From Verrucomicrobiota bacterium (GTDB lineage Bacteria > Verrucomicrobiota > Verrucomicrobiia > Chthoniobacterales > UBA10450), in contig QHNH01000019.1 of the NCBI GenBank assembly GCA_003218375.1, positions 62,001-126,000 on the forward strand: a stretch of DNA of 64,000 bases, in the 5' to 3' direction. The notes below the pieces were generated by a model. It was not told the DNA's origin, searched no databases, and worked only from the letters and a program-made list of their open reading frames with translations. Positions 50,303-59,566 of the stretch are shown in pieces; within the stretch, counting starts at the first letter, position 1, and every line of letters starts with the position of its first letter. The translations under genes and the position numbers were made by a program.

Positions 50303-50602
50303 ATGCCCTCCCGGAACGGACGCCGGAACGGCCAGTCAAGGAGCCTGCGGGTAGCCGAGACCGAGCCGCCGTATTTGACGCAACGCGAACTCGAAGTCGT
50401 GGAGTGGATCGTTGCCGGAAAACGCAACAACGAGATCGGAAAGATCCTGGAATGCAGCCCGCGCACCGTCCAGAAACACGTGCAGCACATTCTCGAAAAG
50501 CTCGGGCTTGAAACTCGAACCGAAGTTTGCATCTGGTGGTATGAGCGGAGACTGGGCCGCGACACTTCCGCACTTCGGCCGCGCAAATTCAAGCGGCATT
50601 AG
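50303..50602 (+). CDS. Small LuxR-type DNA-binding regulator
   Basis: A 99-residue protein consisting mostly of a LuxR/FixJ helix-turn-helix: PYLTQRELEVVEWIVAGKRN, NEIGKILECSPRTVQKHVQH and ILEKLGLETRTEV. No receiver or ligand-binding domain is attached, so it may act as a stand-alone regulator of the secreted collagen-like and effector-like genes that follow. An in-frame ATG at 50255 would add 16 residues; neither start has a good ribosome binding site. Confidence 0.8.
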   Translation: MPSRNGRRNGQSRSLRVAETEPPYLTQRELEVVEWIVAGKRNNEIGKILECSPRTVQKHVQHILEKLGLETRTEVCIWWYERRLGRDTSALRPRKFKRH

Positions 50603-50720
50603 CTCCCAATCGCATACGCCATTCGGCCCATTGTGCTCGTTCCGGAAGATCGAGCATCATCTGTGCGCCAATGCACTTTCTTCCCAGCGTTCCCGTCCAC
50701 GCCATAGCGAAAGTAAACCC

Positions 50721-51872
50721 ATGAACCAACTTCCTCGCCGTCCCGGTCTCGTCACAATCCTCGCTCTCGTTGCGACACTAATGATCCCCCGCCCGGCATT
50801 AGCAGTCGAAGCGTTGCTCCTTCAGGATACTTATGTCGACAACGGCACGACTGGCAGTAAGCCACCGCCTAACGCTTCGAACTACGGCAGCGGAATGGAC
50901 CTGCGCGTTTTCAAAGGCAATGGACGCATCGGCCGGACATTCCTCAAATTCAGTCTCGCGACACTGCCACCGGGAACGCTAGCCAGCGATGTCACTCACG
51001 CCCGCTTGCGATTTTGGGTTAACAGTAACAGCACGATTGCCGGAGCGATCAGTCTTAATCCTGTAACCACTGCCTGGGATGAGTACACTCTTAAAGATAA
51101 CATAAGCACCAGCCTCGCTTTCGGTGCGCCAAAGCTGTCCGAATTACCGGTTTCATCGGTAGGCAATTTCATCAGCATTGATGTCACTGATTGGGTGAAG
51201 GCTTGGATCAGTGGCGCTCTGATCAACGAAGGCATCGAAATCGAGGCAAGCCTTTCAACTAGCACGCTCAATCTCGCGTTCGACAGCAAAGAATCGAACC
51301 AGACCAGCCATGAGCCGCGACTCGAAGTTTCCCTCAATAGAATAGGACCGACCGGTCCACAAGGCCCACCTGGAACTCCAGGCGTTGCCGGCGCGTCGGG
51401 ACCACCCGGACCTATCGGAAGTATTGGCCCTGTTGGACCGGCTGGTTCGCCTGGGCCGCAAGGCCCTCAAGGTGTCGCTGGACCGACCGGCACACGATGG
51501 TTTTCGTGGACGGGCGCACCAGAACAGAGCCTCGGTTCTCTTTTCGATTACTATCTCGACCTCACGAGCGGTGATGTCTGGCAAAAAGTCAGCACTGAAG
51601 GCGGCTCGGTATGGGCAAGCCAAGGCAACATTCGTGGAGCGCAAGGACCAACTGGCGCCGAAGGGCTCGCCGGTGTCGCCGGCCCGGCCGGCTCGCAAGG
51701 TCCCACCGGGCCGGCGGGTCCGCTCGGACCGCTTGGATCAACGGGACCGTCGGGCGAGGTTGGACCAGCAGGCCCTCCGGGTTCGCCCGGACCGGCTGCG
51801 ATCTGGCCTACTCGTATTTTACCGCAAGGTGATTTAGCAATGGGAGAGTTTACCCAGGGTCCGCAACCTTAG
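50721..51872 (+). CDS. Secreted DNRLRE-domain protein with collagen-like repeats
   Basis: A 383-residue exported protein (signal peptide [19 protein letters not shown]). Residues 35-205 form a DNRLRE-type beta sandwich: [35 protein letters not shown] and the typical [20 protein letters not shown]. The rest is Gly-x-y collagen-like ([20 protein letters not shown]) in two blocks around a 45-residue insert ([20 protein letters not shown]). It ends shortly after the second block. Probably a surface fibre. The next gene starts 36 bases downstream on the same strand. Confidence 0.85.
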   Translation: MNQLPRRPGLVTILALVATLMIPRPALAVEALLLQDTYVDNGTTGSKPPPNASNYGSGMDLRVFKGNGRIGRTFLKFSLATLPPGTLASDVTHARLRFWVNSNSTIAGAISLNPVTTAWDEYTLKDNISTSLAFGAPKLSELPVSSVGNFISIDVTDWVKAWISGALINEGIEIEASLSTSTLNLAFDSKESNQTSHEPRLEVSLNRIGPTGPQGPPGTPGVAGASGPPGPIGSIGPVGPAGSPGPQGPQGVAGPTGTRWFSWTGAPEQSLGSLFDYYLDLTSGDVWQKVSTEGGSVWASQGNIRGAQGPTGAEGLAGVAGPAGSQGPTGPAGPLGPLGSTGPSGEVGPAGPPGSPGPAAIWPTRILPQGDLAMGEFTQGPQP

Positions 51873-51907
51873 TATCGAGCTAATTAGTCGCACAGCGTCT
51901 CCCTGGA

Positions 51908-54900
51908 ATGAAATTGCTTTCGCCACGTAGCCGAAGAGCCACCGCCACGATTCGCGCGCTCGTCTTAGTCCTGGGAATCACTCTTGTTCCGTTACTCATG
52001 CGGGGAAGTGCGCCCACTTGGTGGTCGCAGCGCGCTGTTATCATCGAAAACGCCGCGGCCGATGACTATGCCCCAGCCAACCAAGGTCAGCTAAAGAATA
52101 TCGCTAAGGCGGCAGTCGCGGAAATGGACACCAGGTTAACGGGCGGCGCTGGCGTCGAACTACATAACTTAATCAATAACTGGTCAGTTCCGAGCTTGAC
52201 CACAAACGATTTTGCACCGGTTACCGCGGGTCAACTCAAGAGCGTAGCGAAACCGTTTTACGACAAACTGATTGCTGCTGGGCTGGTCGATTTCTATCCG
52301 TGGCTGAGCGCGATCAATCCCGCCGACGACTTCGCGGTAGCCAACATTGGTCAGGTAAAGAATCTTTTTAGTTTCCAGATTCCGGCTTCTAATTCAGTCA
52401 CGGATTCTTTCCAGGATAGATTGGCTGCCGGACAGCGCGCTGGAAACCTTGCTTTGGAAGAGAATGCAGTCTGGTCTTGGGGAAATGCATTCGGTGGCGA
52501 CGCGACCTTTCAAAGGAAATACCCACAACGCGTGGCGGGTCTTTCCGGAGTAACCTCGGTTGCCGCCGGCGAAAACCACATGGTAGTTCTTCTTCAAACC
52601 GGCTCTGTTTTAACGTGGGGCAGCAATAATTCTGGCCAACTGGGCGACGGAACCACGACTGACCGTGATACACCTTCAACCGTCCCTAACCTTTCGAATA
52701 TCCTGTCCGTTAAAGCCGGCGGTAACCACACTCTGGCCTTGCAGCAAGACGGCACAGTCGTCGCATGGGGAGATAATTACTATGGCCAGTTAGGCGATGG
52801 CAGTAACATCGCGTCATCGAGTCCGGTCTCGGCGACTGGCCTCAATGACGTGCGCAAGATCGCGGCCGGCACCTGGCGGAGCGTGGCATTGAAGAACGAC
52901 GGCACGGTTTGGACATGGGGTTACGATCATTACGCGCCGCAGATCGGCCAGGACATTTCCAACAATAGTCCCGTCCAGGTCGCCGACCTCATTGACGTCG
53001 TCGACATTGCTGCCGGATTTGAACATGTCGTGGCCGTCAAAGTTGATGGCACTGTCTGGGCTTGGGGATCGAACTACGCGAACCAAGTTGGTAATGGCAA
53101 TCCCGGTTCGTTGTTTCAGGAAAGTCCGGTTCAGGTCCCGAATCTCGCTAACGTCCAGAAAGTAGCATCAAGCGACGATCACACGCTGGCTCTCTTAAAT
53201 GACGGGACCGTCTGGGCCTGGGGTTACAATTTTTTCGGTCAACTTGGCGATGGAACCACAACTCCCCGCCAAGGTCCGGTCCAAGTGATCGGGCTGACAA
53301 ATGTAATCGCCATCGCCACCAGTTATCAATACTCGCTGGCCATGAAAGCCGATGGCACTGTCTGGACCTGGGGCGATGGCAGCGCTGGGACACTTCCTGG
53401 AGTCGACCTGCACATCCCGCAACAGGTCGGTCTCGGCCTCTTCGATTCTAACCATAATGGGATCGATGATCGTTGGGAGATGCATTTTCTCGGGAATCTC
53501 GATCAATCCGGCGATGCCGACTTCGACGGCGACGGTATTTCTAATCGCCTGGAATATCTGCGCGGCACCGATCCCAGGGACTATTATAACGGAGTCGCCC
53601 CTGTCATCGAGATTGCTGGCGGGAACAACCAGATCGGTGATCCCGGGACCTTTCTCAGCAAGCCATTTAAGGTCCGACTGCGCAATCAAATTGGCCAACT
53701 CTTGGTCAATGCGCCCGTAACGTTTTCCATTTCCGGTGGCTCAGGTGCACTAGCTGCAACCTTGAGCGGCCCGCAGCAGCAGACCTTATTGCTGCGAACC
53801 GACGCGAATGGCGAGGCATCCGCCTACCACGCCCTGCCGGATGCGGCTGGCACGAGCACGCGGACGATCGCCAGCGCCGGGAACTCAGGCGCGTCCGCTT
53901 TCGCTACCTTTCGAGGCGTCGTCAGATTCTCTTTCCCACCTACACCTACGCCGACGCCGTCCGCAACACCCGATCCGAATACGAGCCCGACACCCACGCC
54001 GAGTCCAACCGCCACCCCTGGAGCTCCCTATCGCTATGCCATCATCGACCTCGGGAAAGAAATGTATCCAATCCGGATCAACAATCAGGGTGTCATCCTC
54101 GTGCAAGGCGTCGATGCCAATGACGATTGGGGAAACTTCCGATGGAAGGGCGGCGCGCTGGAGAGGCTCAACTATTCGGGCGCAAATACCGAGGTAGTCG
54201 CAAAGGATATGAACGACGCCGGCGTTGTTGCGGGCTATTTCCGAAACGACGGTCCGTGGCTAAACAATAAAGAGAACGAAATTCAGGGAGGACTGTTCTG
54301 GCCGGCAGCCAGCGCTAATGCGACAAGAATCTCTGCACCCTCCGCTCTTCGCACCTTCGAACCGCAAATACCGGGAACGTTTCGGGAGGCGGAATTCACT
54401 GTAATTAGCAATGCGAACGACATCTACGGCGACGCTTGCACCGGGACCGTCAGGGGCTTCTTGAATCACACCATTATGGTCATGAACAGCCAGGTCTGGC
54501 CCACCTCATCGCCTCTGCCGACGCAGCTGAGCAATGCTGCCGCAATTAATAACCCTTTGAATTCTGACACCTCGAACTGGCAAGGTTCCAGCGATACGAT
54601 TTCCCGAGCGAACTCGTCTCACCGGTATATTGGCCGCAAGTTCACGCCGCCCGCTACTATCTTCAAGTTTCTCCAAGGCACTCAAACTGGCATGATCGAT
54701 GGGCAATCCGTTTCTTTCGATCCGGTCGACATCAATGAAGGCGGTATTGTCGTAGGCAATAGTGTGCCCGGCGGCTCGATGGTGATCAGAACTCCCAAGC
54801 CAACTCCCACTCCGAGCCCGGGCGCACCTCCTCCGACTGGCCCACAACCTTTCACCGAAACAATCCTTTCACCCGGTAGTCCCCTGGCCATTAACGACCA

Positions 54901-56962
54901 CACTCGCCCGACCCCGTCCCCTCCCGCACCAACGTCGCCGTCACCCAGTCCTTCAACTACACCCAGCCCAACGCCGACGCCGAGTCCTGCTCCGCAGATC
55001 CTCGCGTGGGTGGGTAACGCCCTCGTCATTTGGGAACGTCAGGAAGATGGTCAAACTTGGCATCCTTTCGGCTTGGAAGAAATGATCCCAAGCATGGACG
55101 ACTGGGCATCCCTGAACCCCTACGAAATGAACGACAACGGCCTGATCGTCGGCACCGGCTGGTACACCGACCCTTCAAATCCCCAAGCGCAAAGCGAACA
55201 ACACGCCTTCCTCCTGGTCCCCGTCGAACTCATGGTGGATGGAAACCGGGATGGGGAGATGTCGGTCGAAAACATTGTGTCAGACAGGACGACCGAGGGT
55301 GCACCATACCGATTTTGGCTCAACAATGATCATGACGAAGAGCGTACCGTCGATGGTGATGATCGCGAACAGGACGACTACGACGGGTCGCCCGACTTCA
55401 ACAATCCCGGTATGCTGTGCGAGCGTGACTTGGAAGACTGGTCGCGACTTTGGATCAACCTCAACGGAATCGTCGATCTGATAAGGTCATCGGGTGTGAC
55501 GTTAGAATTGGCGTGGAAACCTACTGAAGGCGGAAACGTATGGCCCACTAGTGATGGGAATCCCGGAATAAAACTTATGCTGCATGACTCGCAGGCTGGC
55601 GCCGGTGCAGCCGATCCCACGTATTTGACAGAGAAGTCCAAAGCGAGCGCGCAAGCACACGGAATATGGGGTGGAGTGATTCGACCGGTCACTAAGAACG
55701 GCGTTTATGTATTGACCAACGATTTTCTCCAGTTCGTTACACAGGAAAATCCTCGTCTGTACCTGCTGTTCGAAGGATGGACAGCTGGCAAAGGCCAGCT
55801 CGTGCTCAACATTAAGAAAAACGGTCGCAAGATAGCCGAGTATCCGCCAACCTATCTTGAGCTTAAAGAGGTGAAAGAGATGTATGAGAGTTACGGCGTT
55901 GGGGACGTCCCTGAGGCGGGGGTCGATTATGATGCTCCTTGGCCCGCCTCGCACGCGATTAAGATCTCGTCTCCTCAGTTTGTGCCACCCCCCGACGAGA
56001 CGAAAGATTACATCCTATATGTTCATGGTTGGAATATGTCGCCCGCCGACAAAGACAATTACGGGGACACGTCATTTAAACGCCTGTGGTGGCGAGGGTA
56101 CAAAGGCCGATTTGGCTGTTTTAGGTGGCCAACGTTTTGGTTCGCCGGCGGCGAAAGAGGATCCTGGCTAGGAGAAGGCTCCGTCCGGATTCCGGGGACA
56201 AATATTTATGTGCCCAATCCGAAGCATTTTGACGCTAGCGAGCACCGTGCCTGGGCATCCTCGTTGGGATTATTAGACTTGTGCAATCAACTCAACAACC
56301 AAGGGTTTTCGGCAAAGCTGCGGATTGTGGCGCACAGCATGGGCAACGTAGTCGTAGGTGAAGCGCTACGGCGCTCGCGAAACGATCAGATCGTTCATAC
56401 GTACGTTGCATCTCAAGCCGCCTTGTCGGCGCACAGCTACGACTCCTCGACACCTCCAATGAACTTTCGTATTGGCTTCGGACCCACTACACCCGACGTT
56501 TACGGACACTATTTCGACTCGAGGGCCACGAGTTACATGAATCCCGAGATGATGGTTGGCAAGGCGGGTCGCTATTTCAATTATCTAAATCAAGAAGATT
56601 ACGCCCTCAACGGAATTCACTGGCAAATCGATCAGCAATTCAAACCGGATGATGGATATAGCTACGGTCGAGATCTAAACGACACGGGTGACTTCGACTG
56701 GTTTTACGGGAAGACGACGCGCCTTCACTTCGACGACGATCGGTACGAAATCTTCTCATGGGCTTCTGAATCGCGCTCGCTGTCGTTAGGTGCACAAGTT
56801 TGTCAGGGAGTAATGGAGAGAAGTGTGGATCTCAAAGCCGCTCCCTTCAACTTTGGAAATGAGCACAAGTACCACAGTGGTCAGTTTCGCGGCATGAACA
56901 TGGAGCGCTGGCCCTACTGGGAGAAGCTCCTTATCGACTTCGGTCTTAAGGATGCACAATGA
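51908..56962 (+). CDS. Giant secreted RCC1-propeller protein with C-terminal alpha/beta hydrolase
   Basis: A 1684-residue exported protein. After a signal peptide come three GQLK units (APANQGQLKNIAK, APVTAGQLKSVAK, AVANIGQVKNLF; residues 50-160), seven or so RCC1 repeats (WGSNNSGQLGDGTTTDRDTP type, to about residue 500), a calcium-loop segment FDGDGISNRLEYLRGTDPRD, a big-1-like Ig domain, a Pro/Thr linker (675-705), HAF-like repeats (INNQGVILVQG, MNDAGVVAGYF, MNDNGLIVGTGW), a second Pro/Thr linker and VPVELMVDGNRDGEMS. The C-terminal hydrolase has YVHGW (His1373), AHSMGN (Ser1477) and EHKYHSGQF (His1653). It may be a secreted lipase effector. The stop overlaps the next gene (ATGA). Confidence 0.85.
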   Translation: MKLLSPRSRRATATIRALVLVLGITLVPLLMRGSAPTWWSQRAVIIENAAADDYAPANQGQLKNIAKAAVAEMDTRLTGGAGVELHNLINNWSVPSLTTNDFAPVTAGQLKSVAKPFYDKLIAAGLVDFYPWLSAINPADDFAVANIGQVKNLFSFQIPASNSVTDSFQDRLAAGQRAGNLALEENAVWSWGNAFGGDATFQRKYPQRVAGLSGVTSVAAGENHMVVLLQTGSVLTWGSNNSGQLGDGTTTDRDTPSTVPNLSNILSVKAGGNHTLALQQDGTVVAWGDNYYGQLGDGSNIASSSPVSATGLNDVRKIAAGTWRSVALKNDGTVWTWGYDHYAPQIGQDISNNSPVQVADLIDVVDIAAGFEHVVAVKVDGTVWAWGSNYANQVGNGNPGSLFQESPVQVPNLANVQKVASSDDHTLALLNDGTVWAWGYNFFGQLGDGTTTPRQGPVQVIGLTNVIAIATSYQYSLAMKADGTVWTWGDGSAGTLPGVDLHIPQQVGLGLFDSNHNGIDDRWEMHFLGNLDQSGDADFDGDGISNRLEYLRGTDPRDYYNGVAPVIEIAGGNNQIGDPGTFLSKPFKVRLRNQIGQLLVNAPVTFSISGGSGALAATLSGPQQQTLLLRTDANGEASAYHALPDAAGTSTRTIASAGNSGASAFATFRGVVRFSFPPTPTPTPSATPDPNTSPTPTPSPTATPGAPYRYAIIDLGKEMYPIRINNQGVILVQGVDANDDWGNFRWKGGALERLNYSGANTEVVAKDMNDAGVVAGYFRNDGPWLNNKENEIQGGLFWPAASANATRISAPSALRTFEPQIPGTFREAEFTVISNANDIYGDACTGTVRGFLNHTIMVMNSQVWPTSSPLPTQLSNAAAINNPLNSDTSNWQGSSDTISRANSSHRYIGRKFTPPATIFKFLQGTQTGMIDGQSVSFDPVDINEGGIVVGNSVPGGSMVIRTPKPTPTPSPGAPPPTGPQPFTETILSPGSPLAINDHTRPTPSPPAPTSPSPSPSTTPSPTPTPSPAPQILAWVGNALVIWERQEDGQTWHPFGLEEMIPSMDDWASLNPYEMNDNGLIVGTGWYTDPSNPQAQSEQHAFLLVPVELMVDGNRDGEMSVENIVSDRTTEGAPYRFWLNNDHDEERTVDGDDREQDDYDGSPDFNNPGMLCERDLEDWSRLWINLNGIVDLIRSSGVTLELAWKPTEGGNVWPTSDGNPGIKLMLHDSQAGAGAADPTYLTEKSKASAQAHGIWGGVIRPVTKNGVYVLTNDFLQFVTQENPRLYLLFEGWTAGKGQLVLNIKKNGRKIAEYPPTYLELKEVKEMYESYGVGDVPEAGVDYDAPWPASHAIKISSPQFVPPPDETKDYILYVHGWNMSPADKDNYGDTSFKRLWWRGYKGRFGCFRWPTFWFAGGERGSWLGEGSVRIPGTNIYVPNPKHFDASEHRAWASSLGLLDLCNQLNNQGFSAKLRIVAHSMGNVVVGEALRRSRNDQIVHTYVASQAALSAHSYDSSTPPMNFRIGFGPTTPDVYGHYFDSRATSYMNPEMMVGKAGRYFNYLNQEDYALNGIHWQIDQQFKPDDGYSYGRDLNDTGDFDWFYGKTTRLHFDDDRYEIFSWASESRSLSLGAQVCQGVMERSVDLKAAPFNFGNEHKYHSGQFRGMNMERWPYWEKLLIDFGLKDAQ
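54692..55260 (+). repeat. Segment duplicated at 60839-61407
   Basis: Aligns with 60839-61407 at a constant offset of 6147 bases and without gaps. From about 54718 to 55050 only a handful of substitutions are seen; further right the similarity falls. It covers the second Pro/Thr linker and the start of the module before the hydrolase. Confidence 0.85.
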
Positions 56963-58017
56963 ATCGGCGAGCGTTCTCAATCTTCATCGTGTTGACCCTT
57001 GCCGTCATTGGGGTGGCACTCTGGATTCTGAATTATCGGCTGAAGTCACATTCGCGACCAGACCCTTCCTGGGCGACGCGAACAGGCGACAGCGTCACGC
57101 CTATGCCGAGCTTGCAGGCTACAGTCACGCCTGCACCGAACTCGAAAGAGCAACAGGAGGATCGCCGACGGTCCATGCTAGTGGCAATAGAGAACGCAAA
57201 CGTCCCTATTACCTTTTTTGGAAAGATCGTTGATCAGCGCGGCGATCCCGTTCCGGCCGTCTCTGTAAAATTCAGCTACAGCGTAGAACACGGGAATCCG
57301 ATCGGAGTCCCGTGGTCGGACACTACCGTTGTAAAAGGCGAGATAGCTTCGGGCACCAATGGAATGTTCTCGATTGGTGAGCTCAGAGGGAGCTCTTTGC
57401 ATATTGAGTCGTTGGACAAAGAAGGTTTTCAACATAACCCGCGTGGAGCAATCGTGTTTAACTATTTTGGACATACTGCGAGCGGGAAATTCGTTCCCGA
57501 CCGAGATAAGCCCGTCCTCTTTGTGATGACGAACAAGGCCTCTGCGGAACGGTTGGTCGCGAACGGAGGCCCTTTTGGGAAAACAATGCGCCTGCCGGGA
57601 GACGGTACGCCGCTACGTTGGAATATTTGGAGAGGGCAGCCCGACCAGAGCGGGGAGTTGGAGATCAGGTTGAAACGTGATCCCGTCGTTCTCGCCCGAG
57701 TGGGTCAGGCTGTAACGTGGTCTGACAAAGTTGCGATTATCGGCGGAGGAATCGTCGAAGCTCCGCCGGAGGAATTATTTTATCAAGCTCCCTCAGAGGG
57801 TTACGCCTCGGAGTTGGATTACCCGAAGATAGAACAAAAGCATGGTGTGTCTGCTCGCAGCTTCTACGTTAGGACCGCCGACGGAAAGCATGGCCGCATT
57901 GAGTTGGATTTATTCGCGGACGATGAAGGCCCGACTGCCCGTTGCTTGATCAAAGTCTTGATGAATCCCTCCGGTTCGCGGAATCTGGAAGGGATCCCGA
58001 CCAGGACTTCCCGGTGA
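56959..58017 (+). CDS. NPSGSRNLE-family membrane-anchored protein, copy 1
   Basis: A 352-residue protein with an N-terminal membrane anchor (IFIVLTLAVIGVALWILNY), a Pro/Thr/Ser-rich linker and a carboxypeptidase-regulatory-like beta sandwich (PITFFGKIVDQRGDPVPAVS to SIGELRGSSLHIESLDKEGF). The C-terminal domain ends LMNPSGSRNLEGIPTRTSR. ATG overlaps the stop of the giant gene, so it is translated with it. The anchor places the bulk outside the inner membrane. By position it may be an immunity protein or chaperone for the hydrolase; this is inference. Confidence 0.75.
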   Translation: MNRRAFSIFIVLTLAVIGVALWILNYRLKSHSRPDPSWATRTGDSVTPMPSLQATVTPAPNSKEQQEDRRRSMLVAIENANVPITFFGKIVDQRGDPVPAVSVKFSYSVEHGNPIGVPWSDTTVVKGEIASGTNGMFSIGELRGSSLHIESLDKEGFQHNPRGAIVFNYFGHTASGKFVPDRDKPVLFVMTNKASAERLVANGGPFGKTMRLPGDGTPLRWNIWRGQPDQSGELEIRLKRDPVVLARVGQAVTWSDKVAIIGGGIVEAPPEELFYQAPSEGYASELDYPKIEQKHGVSARSFYVRTADGKHGRIELDLFADDEGPTARCLIKVLMNPSGSRNLEGIPTRTSR

Positions 58018-58179
58018 GCAATGTCGAACGCCAGAATGTCGAGCTCCCCAACTCGGTTTGTTATTTGCTGGTCTAAACTGCCGAGATTCTAAGAGTGACC
58101 CCTCTCTCCCCTCGATCCAAGCGACGTATCCGTTCTGGAAGGAGATACTGACAAAATTTGATATTGAGGTGACGAATCG

Positions 58180-59214
58180 ATGAAAGCTACTCCAAGCAGG
58201 CTGCTGCTCGCGGCATTGCTTATCGCGGTGGTGCTCGCTCTTTCGTGGCTCGGGTGGCAAAGACGGGACGGAAAGCGCCGCAGCGCTGAACCGTCCGGCC
58301 CACAGACAGAGGAAACAAATTCAACGTCTGTCGCAGCCGTCGACGGTACGATGACACCAAAATCATCTCCGCCGCTGACGGTGGGAGCGCAGGAAAGGAA
58401 TTTCATCTCGGCTTTCAACACGCCGATCGCCTTCTACGGTCGCGTGATAGATCAATATGGCGATCCGGTTCCGGAGGCCGATGTGAAGCTTTCGGCGAAC
58501 GACAAGGCATTTGGAGGGCGCCCATCCCATTATACTCGTAAAACCGATACCGGCGGGCGATTCTCGATCGAGGGCATTGCAGGGATTACCTTGGGAGTAG
58601 AGGTTTCCAAACCGGGATATCACTCCATTCCGTCAGCTTACGGAAAGGTAACTTCCAGCGGACTTTTCGAGTATGGCCTTTCATCGAAAGGGCCATACCA
58701 ATCTTCCAAGGATGTTCCGACGATCTTCACGTTGCATAAGGTGGGAATGCTCGAGCCGCTGGTAAAAGTTGGTAAGAAGAACTTCCGCATCGCGCGGGAT
58801 GGCTCGCCGTTGTCAATCGCGATCGATGAGCAAGGCGCGCATCAGGTCATCTTCCGTTGCTGGAATCAGGAAATGCAACGCCCAGCAAATCAGCGGCAAT
58901 ATGACTGGCGGCTCGAAATCACGGTGCCCAACGGCGGCTTGTTGAGACGGGAAGACGGTTTCGCGTTTGAAGCGCCGCAAGACGGTTACGTTTCGAGTGA
59001 TACAATCGAGATGCTCGTGTCGATGGGCAATCAATGGCGTTCGTTGATCGAGCGTTCTTACTTCATCAATTTTAATGACGGCACTTCTGCGCGCGCCAAC
59101 CTGGAAATGCATCCTGGGGGCGATCACTTTGTCGTTTGGGAATCGTTCTTCAATCCCAAGCCAGGCTCGCGGAACTTGGAATCCGGTGCAGGCACGCAAG
59201 CTTGGGCTCGCTAG
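58180..59214 (+). CDS. NPSGSRNLE-family membrane-anchored protein, copy 2
   Basis: A 344-residue paralogue of the preceding gene. Anchor LLLAALLIAVVLALSWLGWQ, linker, then TPIAFYGRVIDQYGDPVPEA and GRFSIEGIAGITLGVEVSKP, and the C-terminal ERSYFINFNDGTSARANLEM followed by FFNPKPGSRNLESG. It has its own upstream gap of 162 bp (58018-58179) with no gene seen; a hydrolase gene does not directly precede it. GAGGTGACGAATCG before the ATG gives a moderate ribosome binding site. Confidence 0.75.
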   Translation: MKATPSRLLLAALLIAVVLALSWLGWQRRDGKRRSAEPSGPQTEETNSTSVAAVDGTMTPKSSPPLTVGAQERNFISAFNTPIAFYGRVIDQYGDPVPEADVKLSANDKAFGGRPSHYTRKTDTGGRFSIEGIAGITLGVEVSKPGYHSIPSAYGKVTSSGLFEYGLSSKGPYQSSKDVPTIFTLHKVGMLEPLVKVGKKNFRIARDGSPLSIAIDEQGAHQVIFRCWNQEMQRPANQRQYDWRLEITVPNGGLLRREDGFAFEAPQDGYVSSDTIEMLVSMGNQWRSLIERSYFINFNDGTSARANLEMHPGGDHFVVWESFFNPKPGSRNLESGAGTQAWAR

Positions 59215-59428
59215 GAGCTGAATGGCGGAAGTGGGGGCCCGCAAGATTACGGCTGGAAAGGCGGGAATTGCCCTCGCGCGTCGCCTGCGCTCGGAGACTG
59301 CGAAAGAAAAAGGGTCAGAAAAGAGAAACGAGGTGGCGCACGCTCTCCGCCGACCCATCATCCACCTTAACCCTTTCTTCCCTTGCGTTGATTTCTCTTT
59401 AACGGGAGCGATCGGTGGTTATTCCGCC

Positions 59429-59557
59429 GCGCACGGTTCGATTAGTGGACCAATAAACGACAATTGCTTCGGAGACGACCACGGCGCCGAGTGGAAGGAA
59501 AACATCCAACACCTTTCCCAGTTTTTTGACGAGTTTATCCACCAACTCGACCTTTGA
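59429..59557 (+). pseudogene. Remnant of a hydrolase C-terminus
   Basis: The frame ending at 59557 reads NCFGDDHGAEWKENIQHLSQ then FFDEFIHQLDL. This matches the last 40 residues of the hydrolase at 60839 (FGFGDEHGSQWERPIQRQCL then YFEKLTDEIR), including the likely catalytic His. The rest of the hydrolase is missing; upstream sequence (59215-59428) is not recognisable. The next NPSGSRNLE-family gene starts 9 bases later, as in intact pairs. Confidence 0.6.
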
Positions 59558-59566
59558 TCACCCACC

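Noticed and set aside
54920-55000. Repetitive Pro/Thr/Ser-coding DNA that might suggest a CRISPR or satellite
   Set aside because: It is a short in-frame linker with irregular units and no spacer structure.
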